64,000 bases of DNA from Lachnospiraceae bacterium (GTDB taxonomy: Bacteria > Bacillota > Clostridia > Lachnospirales > Lachnospiraceae): assembly GCA_022769625.1 (NCBI GenBank), contig JALEJP010000039.1:39211-103210 (forward strand), read 5' to 3'. The notes beneath the pieces are model-generated. The model was not told the origin of the DNA, made no database searches, and saw nothing but the letters and a program-made list of their open reading frames with translations. Positions within the stretch are counted from its first letter, which is position 1. Each line of letters opens with the position of its first letter. The position numbers and the translations under genes are program-made. Shown here one piece after another: positions 38,901 to 45,273 of this stretch.

Positions 38901-39222
38901 CCTTTTCACGGTCCGCAGGCTTCCGGGCAAATTTGAACTTCCACTCCCCGTTCAGGGAAAACTTGTAGGCGGATTCCTCCGCATCCTCATCCAGCACAGA
39001 CCGTTCGTTTGTCAGCGCCTTTTCGGCTGACTCGTAAGGTGTGAAAGAAGCGTGTGCCGGTTCCCGGTTCACTTCCACCACATCGATCTGGTCGTACCAT
39101 TCTTCTCCCGCAAAACGGGTATCCGCCGCCCGGACGGAAAGTGTGCCGACACCGGTCAGAAGCTCTCCGCCAACCAGGGCACCGGCAAGCAAAACAGATA
39201 AAACCCTTTTTCTCCAATACAT
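32995..39222 (-). CDS. Giant secreted GH2 beta-galactosidase with NPCBM, Big_2, coiled-coil and FN3-like tail
   Basis: The 2,075-residue protein has a signal peptide (cleavage near SVRA). The GH2 sugar-binding and sandwich domains lead into a LacZ-type barrel: acid/base Glu495 in CDETNAESHMG and nucleophile Glu619 in QSEYAHAMGN. A LamG/concanavalin-like domain is inserted at about 675-855, between barrel end and the small-N domain (about 1080-1350). Then follow an NPCBM domain (1450-1590), a Big_2 domain (1593-1672), an Ala/Glu/Lys-rich coiled coil (1678-1975) and an FN3-like module (to the end). No LPXTG sorting motif is visible. It should release galactose from host or dietary glycans outside the cell. 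The nearby DUF975 gene is 26 bases upstream; the ATG has a GGGAG site. Confidence 0.95.
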   Translation of the reverse strand: MYWRKRVLSVLLAGALVGGELLTGVGTLSVRAADTRFAGEEWYDQIDVVEVNREPAHASFTPYESAEKALTNERSVLDEDAEESAYKFSLNGEWKFKFARKPADREKDVTGEAAKSYVEDWDTSGWDTIKVPSSIQAIKDEEGNFKYEKPIYVNQRYPWQNYESVQLGENVTAPTVRNSVGQYKRTFTIPAGWDGREVFLSFEGVESAFYLYVNGQQVGYAEDSYTTDEFNITDYLKEGENTVAVEVYRWSTGSYLENQDFIRYSGIFRDVNLYSKNKVEIRDVFVKTDLDEAYEDATLTLDATVRNLGLAEAAGKTYKVTADLYEDDGATKVLDSPMELQVTVPEAKATTEERADDEGVTVTGSKEVKNPEKWFADTPNLYMLLIELTDEEGNVVETLCQRVGFREIDKVDINEAGQEQVQINGEKIMFRGTNRHESDVDDGRALTREDIKEDLMLMKQFNVNAIRTSHYPNNPYLYSLADELGLYICDETNAESHMGATSSNIPSGYPIWNTSVMDRTKNMVERDKNHPSVVIWSLGNEATYRTYPMDDSYCFYNSTRWILQRDPSRMRKYERDNRYTKSDREHSMVDIYSSQYWGVSGVESHVANAANKVPYIQSEYAHAMGNGLGNFKEYWDVFRKYPNAQGGFIWDWIDQSMRTKIENTVTYYINDPNTGNQVLFSGSFQEGRNGTQASAGEYKATGSASLASNSDTGITLDAWLKPSEDFSPSQQTFISRGDSAGYNLQIDRDGNFEFFVDGWSHGVLTASIPESFTDGNWHRLTATFDGSQYILYYDGAQIGTGTRSALSTCDKSDNTIDITIGASADQGGRAFKGAIDRAAVIRGALNAEQIAATDDSLETLGEDVVYALDYSGDEAEKKTTEYDEDTYFGYGGDWGETVTDNDFCANGMVFADRTPSPELYEVKKVHQEISFYDDGKAAEGEVRIVNEFLNTNLNNYDISWTLKEDNEVIGSGVLTEEQKKIEPQQEKTVTLAGFPKVSATKGSDYVLTLSAALKEDQAWAGDYSGHAGDEVAFEEFELSYDAVKEQPALDASGMSELDVQETDDTITVSGQTAKEDGQAFEVTVDKSTGYITDYQVGGKTLLKEGPVPNYYRAPLSNDPSFSTGMKNAAENFIIDEEGITVSANAKSVTIHVPGSIAGLDSPDVIDYVIYGNGQIVVSNTFTPGSSVGNIARIGMKMTVAEGYENLTYYGNGPQENYVDRNTGTKLGIYKSTVTDQFESKYVKPQENGNRTGVRWTALTDEEGTGILVAAEDKMESSALHYTAEDLASYRHPYQVPKQKDTILTVDLVQRGLGNASCGPGPLSEYIIQSGVTYTQTFSMFPITEKTEDSELMAKSNVNVNSGMPLTGIRVNGKELEGFRAGQTEYTCMLLKGTYREGTVPQVEAVKMSDDVEVTVTQAESLPGTATIKAVSPFGTEKTYTIHLETVNERYVSDLDWSVDKGGYYSNTRDQCGCGADMAVYVDGEKITYAKGLGTHAAAEVELDLKGKGFTTFTAQAGISACQPIGNPANVNFVVKADGVEVFRQDAVRSGESCPVELDVRGVERLSLITETNGADSNDHALWADAKFTAEEAVLAEQITVTAERTVLKPGETTKASAFVSPENADNKRVIWTSGNEEAAAVDVNGVIRAVGEGVSEIRASAADGSGVSGSITIIVTKDTDLSEVLKASQEAKAAAADAQAAAQEAETTAEQAKTKAEAAAADARTAEKEAEEASERAAAAKMSAEEAQKAADASAENASWDAEAAEAASEKAKVAMEAANAAKKEAEAAALAKETAREAAEEAEEAAKEAEAKAKASADSSSLAKAAAQKAEQAVETAKEDAAEAKAAAEQACAEAVKAREEAEAARDEAVQAGKAVTAAAEAARTSKTAAQCAKLAAQAQAEWTEAAKTSAQAAAAKAEAARKQEEEAQKIAQEAQKAAEELLEKARQEADARLTAAKEALAQAEAARQNMQQLLEKTGFQALRVKIKTVKSQKKAQAKVTWKKAEGAEGYVIEYALRAGFKGKKKVTVTKGTARTLKRLKKGKVYYVRMRAYKTVGGEKVYTGYSAVKKVRIK

Positions 39223-39248
39223 TTTTTTCTCCCTTTCTGTCAGATAAA

Positions 39249-40079
39249 TCAGACTGCCAGATCCGTATCAAACCCCGGCAGTTCCTTATAATCACACAAC
39301 CTGCTTTCCAGTGCATTCTGTCTCAGCACATGGTAAAGCTCCGCTTTTGTAAACTCCTTATAGGGCAGCAGATAGAATGCGGAAACCAGCCCAAGTGTCA
39401 GCGCACTTGCCGCTTCCCAGAGCACAAATGACAGGTCCAGACGAAACATCTTCATTTTCTCTCCCTCTGTCATGGCAGAACTCAGCTCCAGCGCCCTCTC
39501 TGTGTCCATTCTCGGATTTTCAGCCAGTATGTACGGTACCAGGCTATATTCATAATGTCGAATAATCCCTGGAACCACTAACATCAGACAACCTGCAACG
39601 ATTTTAGCCCAGCGTATAAACATGACCTTTGTCACATGAACCGTATAATGATTCCGGAACACATAGAGAATCATACCGATATCGGTTCGTCGGATGCGGT
39701 TGCACATGAAAAATCGTTTGGAACTGACCCGTACCGGATTTCCGATAAAGAAAATAACAAGAAGGCCAGCCAGGAAAATGCTGATTGTGGCGGTAATCAC
39801 AAAAATCATCATCAAAAGGTTCAGCTGCTTTTGAAAAATACTGATTTTGTAGTCCGCAATGGGATTGTTCTCCCGCAGATCTTTCTTCAGCTCCCTGAGA
39901 CGTTTCTCTGACATTTCCACGCCGCTGCTTTCCGGTGCAAGCCTCCCTGCACTGATGCCTGCGCTTCCAATCCATCCGGTCAGCATCACAGTCAACAGGC
40001 AGACTGCAACCGCCGGCCAGTAGCATTCCTTCAGCAGTCTTCTGGCTCTTTTCTTTAATTCACGCCTGCGCCAGATCAT
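39249..40079 (-). CDS. DUF975 family membrane protein
   Basis: The 276-residue protein begins with the family-typical basic MIWRRRELKKRARRLLKE and has several membrane helices (about residues 20-45, 95-120, 160-180, 215-240). DUF975 proteins are predicted integral membrane proteins of unknown role in Clostridia and lactic bacteria. Its ATG overlaps the end of the DJ-1-like gene by four bases (ATGA), and the giant galactosidase begins 26 bases after its stop, so the three may form one transcript. Confidence 0.85.
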   Translation of the reverse strand: MIWRRRELKKRARRLLKECYWPAVAVCLLTVMLTGWIGSAGISAGRLAPESSGVEMSEKRLRELKKDLRENNPIADYKISIFQKQLNLLMMIFVITATISIFLAGLLVIFFIGNPVRVSSKRFFMCNRIRRTDIGMILYVFRNHYTVHVTKVMFIRWAKIVAGCLMLVVPGIIRHYEYSLVPYILAENPRMDTERALELSSAMTEGEKMKMFRLDLSFVLWEAASALTLGLVSAFYLLPYKEFTKAELYHVLRQNALESRLCDYKELPGFDTDLAV

Positions 40080-40627
40080 ACGCAGTAAAGGATCGATGTT
40101 CCAATCCTTCCGGCACTCTCACGATCCTGAAGCCTTGCCACAAGCTCCAGGGCAAACGCAATGGCTGTTCCCATACCCCGGCTTGTGGTAATATGTCCAT
40201 CCGTCACCACCGGTTCCCGGACAACGTCAGCACCCTGAAGTCTGTCTTCAAACCCCGGATAACAAACTGCCTTTCTGCCTGAGAGTATCCCAAGATCTCC
40301 CAGAATGCTGGGTGCCGCACAGATGGCTGCAATGCCGCGTTTTTGCGCATCCGCTTTTTTCAGTTCCTCCGTCAGCCTTTCACATGCACCCAGGTGAAGC
40401 GTACCCGGCATACCGCCCGGAAGCACCAGAAGATCCAGACTGTCTGTGTCTGCCTCCTCCAGTATTTCATCCGTTTCCAGCACGATCCCATGGGCACCCG
40501 TGACTCTTTTTGTACCGTTTATGCTGATCATGCGGATATCGATCTGTGCTCTGCGCAGAATATCCACCACCGTCAGCGCTTCGATTTCTTCCAGTCCATC
40601 CGCCATAAAAATACCTGCTCTATTCAT
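40076..40627 (-). CDS. DJ-1/PfpI family protein
   Basis: The 183-residue protein has the DJ-1/ThiJ/PfpI fold: an early acidic Glu (GLEEIEAL), and the nucleophile Cys in GIAAICAAP, followed by an oxyanion elbow. Members act as deglycases, chaperones or peptidases; the exact reaction cannot be told here. ATG at 40627 has a GGAGG site; the longer frame is rejected. It overlaps the DUF975 gene by four bases. Confidence 0.9.
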   Translation of the reverse strand: MNRAGIFMADGLEEIEALTVVDILRRAQIDIRMISINGTKRVTGAHGIVLETDEILEEADTDSLDLLVLPGGMPGTLHLGACERLTEELKKADAQKRGIAAICAAPSILGDLGILSGRKAVCYPGFEDRLQGADVVREPVVTDGHITTSRGMGTAIAFALELVARLQDRESAGRIGTSILYCV

Positions 40628-40746
40628 GATAAATCCTCCATTTCTGCTCTTTCCAAAACGACTTGATTCTGTTTCGGTTTTTCCCATTTTATACAGACAG
40701 TTTACCAGACATTCCCCATTCTTTCCAGTCCCAATCGAACCCGGTC

Positions 40747-40775
40747 TTGTGTTTTTTCCATTTCTGCGCTATCCT
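40747..40775 (+). promoter_or_regulatory. Possible promoter of the CYTH gene
   Basis: TTGTGT and TATCCT on the plus strand are 17 bases apart, 35 bases before the ATG of the CYTH gene. Both boxes are weak. Confidence 0.4.
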
Positions 40776-40809
40776 GTAAACAGGAAACTGGAAAGGAGTA
40801 TCATACCAT

Positions 40810-41256
40810 ATGGAAATCGAACGCAAATATTTAATAGAAGAAAAAAATTTGCCCGGGAATCTGGAGTGTTTCCCAAGCCACCTGATCGAACAGGGTTATC
40901 TCTGCCGTAATCCCGTTGTGCGCATCCGCCGCCAGGACGATGATTACATTCTGACTTACAAATCAAATGGTCTGATGGCACGGGAGGAGTATAATCTGCC
41001 GCTGAATGCGGAAGCCTACAGACATCTCAAAGAAAAAATCGATGGAAAACTGGTTTCCAAACGGCGTTATCTGATTCCGCTTGAAAATGAGCTTACCATC
41101 GAACTGGATGTTTTTTTTGAACCCTGCAGAGGGCTGCTTCTGGCTGAAGTAGAATTTCCCGATGAGGAGTCAGCAAATTCCTTCTGTCCCCCTACATGGT
41201 TCGGCAAAGATGTAACCTTTGACGGACGTTATCACAACAGCTCACTGAGCCGCTGA
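40810..41256 (+). CDS. CYTH-domain protein (triphosphate tunnel family)
   Basis: The 148-residue protein starts MEIERKYL, the EXEXK signature of the CYTH superfamily, and continues with the charged strands RIRRQDDDYILTYK and IELDVFF that line the phosphate-binding tunnel. Family members hydrolyse inorganic triphosphate or thiamine triphosphate; some bind nucleotides. At this length it is a stand-alone catalytic domain. AAAGGAG lies upstream. It is a plus-strand gene among minus-strand ones and diverges from the DJ-1 gene; the Xre genes converge on it. Confidence 0.88.
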   Translation: MEIERKYLIEEKNLPGNLECFPSHLIEQGYLCRNPVVRIRRQDDDYILTYKSNGLMAREEYNLPLNAEAYRHLKEKIDGKLVSKRRYLIPLENELTIELDVFFEPCRGLLLAEVEFPDEESANSFCPPTWFGKDVTFDGRYHNSSLSR

Positions 41257-41262
41257 CATCTG

Positions 41263-41607
41263 TTACACACTTTCATGATCTGATGGGCTTTTCTCCGACA
41301 TCCCCTGACTGTAGGCCAGCATCCTTGCCTTGTCAATGGTATTCAGGCTTCGGAATCTGGAAAGCAGAAGTGCCTCATCCTCCGACAGTGCATCACGCCG
41401 TTCCATCTTCCGGACATCCGACCTTCCCACCAGATAATCTATACTGACATCAAACAAATCGGCAAGCTTGATCAATGATTTCAGACTCGGTGCATGCTTG
41501 CCTTTTTCATATGCACTGATCGTCTCCTGAGCGACCTCAAGTTCCATACTGAGGCGGAGCTGCGTAATATTTTTCTCTGTGCGCAGTGCGCGAATACGGT
41601 TTTTCAT
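41263..41607 (-). CDS. Xre-family transcription regulator 1
   Basis: The 114-residue protein has a helix-turn-helix of the Cro/cI type (residues about 1-60: LRTEKNITQLRLSMELEVAQETISAYEKGK) and a charged C-terminal tail. Its ATG has AAGGAGAG upstream. The leader carries AT-rich motifs resembling each other (ATTTATAC at two places between 41630 and 41690), possible operators. It is one of three such genes in a row; targets unknown. Confidence 0.85.
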   Translation of the reverse strand: MKNRIRALRTEKNITQLRLSMELEVAQETISAYEKGKHAPSLKSLIKLADLFDVSIDYLVGRSDVRKMERRDALSEDEALLLSRFRSLNTIDKARMLAYSQGMSEKSPSDHESV

Positions 41608-41716
41608 ATGATCTCTCCTTTTTAAGTATCATACAATTTATACTTGTATCGCTCAGAGGCAGATGCTATAATTTATACAGGTTTAACCTGTTTTCTTTAC
41701 TGGTATAACGTATATT

Positions 41717-41956
41717 TCAAGGTTCATCAAAATCAAAAAGCACAGACACCGGTACGTTCAGAGCTTCCGCTATGGCAAACAGCTTTTCCAGAGAAATCGG
41801 TACCACCATGCCCGGCGCTTCCAGATTACTCAGATGTGTCCGGCTCAGGGAGACCTTTTCTGCCAGCTCCTGTTGTGTCATGCCCCGCATTTTCCGGCAG
41901 CGCGCTATATTGCATCCTAACAGGATCAGTTGTTTCTGGTAATGTTTTGTTGACAT
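41717..41956 (-). CDS. Xre-family transcription regulator 2
   Basis: This small 79-residue protein is essentially one helix-turn-helix (CRKMRGMTQQELAEKVSLSRTHLSNLEAPG) plus a short acidic end. ATG at 41956 was chosen because GGAGG stands eight bases upstream; a GTG three codons earlier overlaps that site. Tandem direct repeats TTGCAAAG at 42023-42045 lie in its promoter region. Confidence 0.82.
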   Translation of the reverse strand: MSTKHYQKQLILLGCNIARCRKMRGMTQQELAEKVSLSRTHLSNLEAPGMVVPISLEKLFAIAEALNVPVSVLFDFDEP

Positions 41957-42022
41957 GTACGCCACCTCCCAGCGGAAGTGTACGCAGGAAAAGATTGCTC
42001 AGACAGGCTCTGCCTGTTCATT

Positions 42023-42045
42023 TTGCAAAGTGAGACATTGCAAAG
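42023..42045. promoter_or_regulatory. Direct repeats TTGCAAAG x2, candidate Xre operator
   Basis: Two identical octamers start 15 bases apart in the region between Xre genes 2 and 3. A palindrome ACAGGC-TCT-GCCTGT is a few bases away at 42003-42017. Binding by one of the three Xre proteins is inference. Confidence 0.4.
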
Positions 42046-42085
42046 AGATTCCACAAAGAGTATACTGATTACGATACGCAAAAAA

Positions 42086-42412
42086 TTATTCCTGCTGATA
42101 GGTTCTGACCATGGACAGCATTTGCTCCTTTTTTCTTTCCGTCTGCTTCCGGTAAACATAAATGATATAACGCTCTTCATGATTTAACGGTATATCGGAA
42201 ACCACCGGAGCACTGCGGCCGATCAGCTCATCGATACTGATCCCGTAAAACTGTGCCAGTGCACACACAATATCCAGCGTCGGTACACGTTTTCCGTTTT
42301 CATAATTGCTGTAAGCCGAACGTGACAGATGGATTTGTGAACTGACATAGCTTTGTGTATAATGTCCGGCCAGGCGAAGTTCTTTTAATCGATGCGCAAG
42401 TAACTGGTTCAC
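42086..42412 (-). CDS. Xre-family transcription regulator 3
   Basis: The 108-residue protein carries a Cro/cI-type helix-turn-helix (LKELRLAGHYTQSYVSSQIHLSRSAYSNYENGKR) and the typical IDELIG segment after it. GTG at 42412 with GGGGG eight bases upstream is the preferred start; a GTG three codons earlier is also open. The leader contains a perfect palindrome at 42438-42453, so self-regulation is likely. Confidence 0.83.
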   Translation of the reverse strand: MNQLLAHRLKELRLAGHYTQSYVSSQIHLSRSAYSNYENGKRVPTLDIVCALAQFYGISIDELIGRSAPVVSDIPLNHEERYIIYVYRKQTERKKEQMLSMVRTYQQE

Positions 42413-42437
42413 TATGAGCACCCCCTTGACTATGCCC

Positions 42438-42453
42438 CGTATCCAATGATACG
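42438..42453. promoter_or_regulatory. Palindrome CGTATC-CAAT-GATACG, candidate operator of Xre gene 3
   Basis: Six-base perfect arms around a four-base centre, 26 bases upstream of the start of Xre gene 3. Placement and symmetry fit a Cro/cI-type operator. Confidence 0.5.
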
Positions 42454-42603
42454 TTTTCTAAATATGAAATTCACAGGAGATCGAACAAATGAAATGGAAA
42501 ATCTTATGTTATGGAATGAAAAACAAAAATAACCGTCACTTCCACAGACGCATCCTGGCAGGCATGTGTATTGCCTTTTCGAGATGGGACGGCAAAAGAA
42601 CGG

Positions 42604-42646
42604 AAAAAAAATTGGGGCGGACAGCCATCCGGCTCTCCAACCCCAA
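42604..42646 (-). terminator. Strong terminator after metA
   Basis: TTGGGG pairs with CCCCAA, with inner pairs GG/CC and AGCC/GGCT around a GGAT loop, followed by eight T. The rest of the 42454-42679 stretch contains no gene I can support. Confidence 0.88.
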
Positions 42647-42679
42647 ATACAGTGCCAGGGAAATTCTGCAGACAGCAGC

Positions 42680-43612
42680 TCAGATCGATGTAAAATCCGG
42701 TGTGCCATACAAATCATAAGGCGTACACTGATACACGTAATAATTCAGCCAGTTCGTATAGAGATTGTTTGCATGGGCTCTCCACATCAACAGAGGCTTA
42801 TTGGTACAATCATCATCCCGGTAATAGTTTTTCGGTATCTGAATATCCATGCCCTTTCCAAGATCACGCCGGTACTCCCCATCCAGGGTCACACGGTCAT
42901 ACTCCGGATGTCCCATAACAAAAATCTTACGCCCGTCATCCGCCATTCCCAGGAAAAATCCGGCTTCATCCGATTCTGCCAGAATGGTGATCTTGCCACA
43001 GGCACGTATATCCTCAATAGGCACCTCTGTGTGTCTGGAATGTGGTGCCAGAAAAACATCATCAAACCCGCGCACAAGCGGAATCTTGCGGTTCAGTACA
43101 CGATGCCAGAACAGGCCGAACATCTTCTGCGGAAGCTGTCTCTTTTTCAGTCCGTAATGATAGTACAGACCTGCCTGGGCGGCCCAGCAAAGATAGATGG
43201 TGGAGGTTACATGCTTTTCACTCCATGCCATGATTTCTGTCAGTTCCTTCCAGTAGTCCACATCCTCAAACTCCATGTTCTCCACCGGTGCTCCGGTAAT
43301 GATCATGCCATCAAATTTCTTGTCCCGCACATCCTCAAAATGCAGATAAAATTTATTCAGATGACTGGTGGAAGTATTTTTCGATTCGTGACTGTTCATG
43401 GTCAGGAAAGTCACATCCACCTGAAGCGGCGTATTGGACAGAGAACGCAGCAACTGAAGCTCGGTCTCCTCCTTCAGCGGCATCAGATTCACGATCATGA
43501 TCTGAATGGGACGGATATCCTGATGAACCGCCCGGTTTTCATCCATGACAAATATATTCTCTCTTTCCAGTATCTCCTTTGCGGGCAGATCACCCTGAAC
43601 TTTAATCGGCAT
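42680..43612 (-). CDS. metA: Homoserine O-acyltransferase MetA, predicted acetyl-CoA dependent
   Basis: MetA activates homoserine in methionine synthesis. The 310 residues carry the catalytic Cys142 (TIYLCWAAQAG) and the His/Glu elements of the family. Residue 111, known to set acyl-CoA choice (Gly for succinyl-CoA, Glu for acetyl-CoA), is Glu here in ITGAPVE, so O-acetylhomoserine is the expected product. AGGAGGAATCG precedes the ATG. The gene is 47 bases behind cls and ends at a strong terminator; no SAM riboswitch is visible in that short gap. Confidence 0.96.
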   Translation of the reverse strand: MPIKVQGDLPAKEILERENIFVMDENRAVHQDIRPIQIMIVNLMPLKEETELQLLRSLSNTPLQVDVTFLTMNSHESKNTSTSHLNKFYLHFEDVRDKKFDGMIITGAPVENMEFEDVDYWKELTEIMAWSEKHVTSTIYLCWAAQAGLYYHYGLKKRQLPQKMFGLFWHRVLNRKIPLVRGFDDVFLAPHSRHTEVPIEDIRACGKITILAESDEAGFFLGMADDGRKIFVMGHPEYDRVTLDGEYRRDLGKGMDIQIPKNYYRDDDCTNKPLLMWRAHANNLYTNWLNYYVYQCTPYDLYGTPDFTSI

Positions 43613-43659
43613 AAACGATTCCTCCTTCTACTTATCTCTCAGAAACCTTTCCGTTCCGC

Positions 43660-45264
43660 TTACATCAGCGGCGCCAGAACACGCAGCACACGCCCGGCAA
43701 TCCGGTTAAAGGCACTCTGTTTTTTATAGTCTTCCTGTGTCACCTTCTGGCATTTCTTCAGTGTTTCCTGAAAATCCTTTTCAATGTTGATGATCTCCCT
43801 GTTTTTATACAGAAAAGCCGCACACTCAAAATGCAGATACAGGCTGCGGTAATCCAGATTGATGGTTCCAACCACCGCGCGCTCATCGTCGGAAGTAAAG
43901 ACTTTTGCATGTACAAAGCCCGGCGTGTACTCATAAATCTGCACTCCTGCGTCCAGCAGTTCATTGTAATAAGTCTTTGCCAGAACAAATGCATACCATT
44001 TATCCGGCACATGAGGCATAATAATGATAACCTCTACTCCCTTCTTTGCAGCAAACTGCAGGGCAGTGATCATCTCATTATCCAGGATCAGGTACGGTGT
44101 CATGATATGTACATATTTCTTTGCCGTATTTAAAATATCCATGTACACCATCTCTCCCACCGGTTCGGTGTCCACCGGACTGTCTCCGTAGGGAAGGACA
44201 AAACCGTCCCCTTCCTCCGGTTTCCTGTCATTTTCTACATTCAGATATGGTTCAAACTCCTCTACCTTCTCATTTCTGGCCACGTTCCACATTTCCAGAA
44301 ACATCAGTGTAAAACTGCGTACCGCATCTCCGGTCAGCATGATGGCCGTATCCTTCCAGTGTCCAAAACGGATCTTCCGGTTTACATACTCATCCGCCAA
44401 ATTGATGCCTCCTGTAAAAGCAACCTTTCCATCAATGACGACCACCTTCCTGTGATCACGGTTATTCTGATGGGTAGACAGAGCCGGACGGATCGGAGAA
44501 AACACACGGCACTGGATTCCCTCCTTTTCCAGCTTCCTTGGATAATTCGGCGGAAGCAGCGATATGGTACAGGTACCGTCATACATAAAACGTACTTCTA
44601 CCCCTTCTTTCACCTTACGCTTCAGGACATCCAGCACACGGTCCCAGACATATCCTTTCGCCACAATAAAATACTCCATAAAGATGAATTTTTCCGCTTT
44701 TTCCAACTGACGGAGCAGTTCCTCGATCTTATCCTCCCCACAGCTGAAATACTTGATACCGGTATTTTCATAAGCCGGAAAGCCGCCATACTCACACACA
44801 TAATTTGCCAGAGCCGCTGTCTGCACATTTTCCTGCTCCAGCTTATCGTGCACTTCTTTATTCTGTGTCCAGTAATGCCTGGTCATGTCGTGCATGTGCT
44901 GCAGCCTTGCATTCAGCCACCGGACACCGATCTGCGTCTCCACAAACAGATACAGCAGAGTACCAAAGACCGGTACCACCATAATAATCGTCATCCAGAC
45001 CATCTTAAAAGCAGGATTGGTCCGATTATTAGTCAGATAGATTACCAGAATCACCGCCACGATCCGCAGAAACGTATCAATAAAATACATTTTTCCCTGG
45101 AGATACGTGTATCCGGCCATCAGAAATCCGATCTGCAGAAGCAAAAGAAGGATAATCACGCCGGTCCTGCCAAAAATAATACTGATAATCCCGCTTTTTC
45201 CTTTTTCAACCCTGGTCTGCATCTGAGTTGGCTGCACTGCTTCCTGTTTTTCCTTTTTCCTCAT
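43660..45264 (-). CDS. cls: Cardiolipin synthase (phospholipase D superfamily)
   Basis: The 534-residue membrane protein has two N-terminal helices (about residues 30-55 and 65-85, with a third near 95) and two HKD phospholipase D motifs: DHRKVVVIDGKVAFTGG near 271 and HAKVFTSDDERAVVGT near 451. It condenses two phosphatidylglycerols into cardiolipin. It begins nine bases after ligA ends, with GAGAGAG before the ATG, so it is coupled to the ligase gene. Confidence 0.95.
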   Translation of the reverse strand: MRKKEKQEAVQPTQMQTRVEKGKSGIISIIFGRTGVIILLLLLQIGFLMAGYTYLQGKMYFIDTFLRIVAVILVIYLTNNRTNPAFKMVWMTIIMVVPVFGTLLYLFVETQIGVRWLNARLQHMHDMTRHYWTQNKEVHDKLEQENVQTAALANYVCEYGGFPAYENTGIKYFSCGEDKIEELLRQLEKAEKFIFMEYFIVAKGYVWDRVLDVLKRKVKEGVEVRFMYDGTCTISLLPPNYPRKLEKEGIQCRVFSPIRPALSTHQNNRDHRKVVVIDGKVAFTGGINLADEYVNRKIRFGHWKDTAIMLTGDAVRSFTLMFLEMWNVARNEKVEEFEPYLNVENDRKPEEGDGFVLPYGDSPVDTEPVGEMVYMDILNTAKKYVHIMTPYLILDNEMITALQFAAKKGVEVIIIMPHVPDKWYAFVLAKTYYNELLDAGVQIYEYTPGFVHAKVFTSDDERAVVGTINLDYRSLYLHFECAAFLYKNREIINIEKDFQETLKKCQKVTQEDYKKQSAFNRIAGRVLRVLAPLM

Positions 45265-45273
45265 TCTCTCTCT

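Noticed and set aside
37813..39030. Plus-strand frame of 405 codons
   Set aside because: Antisense of the well supported GH2 catalytic region, without motifs or ribosome site.
42489..42719. Plus-strand 76-codon frame with a fair AGGAG site
   Set aside because: It runs through the strong terminator of metA (42604-42646) and the metA coding end. No family likeness. Treated as chance.
43613..43659. SAM riboswitch before metA
   Set aside because: The gap between cls and metA is only 47 bases and shows no riboswitch elements.
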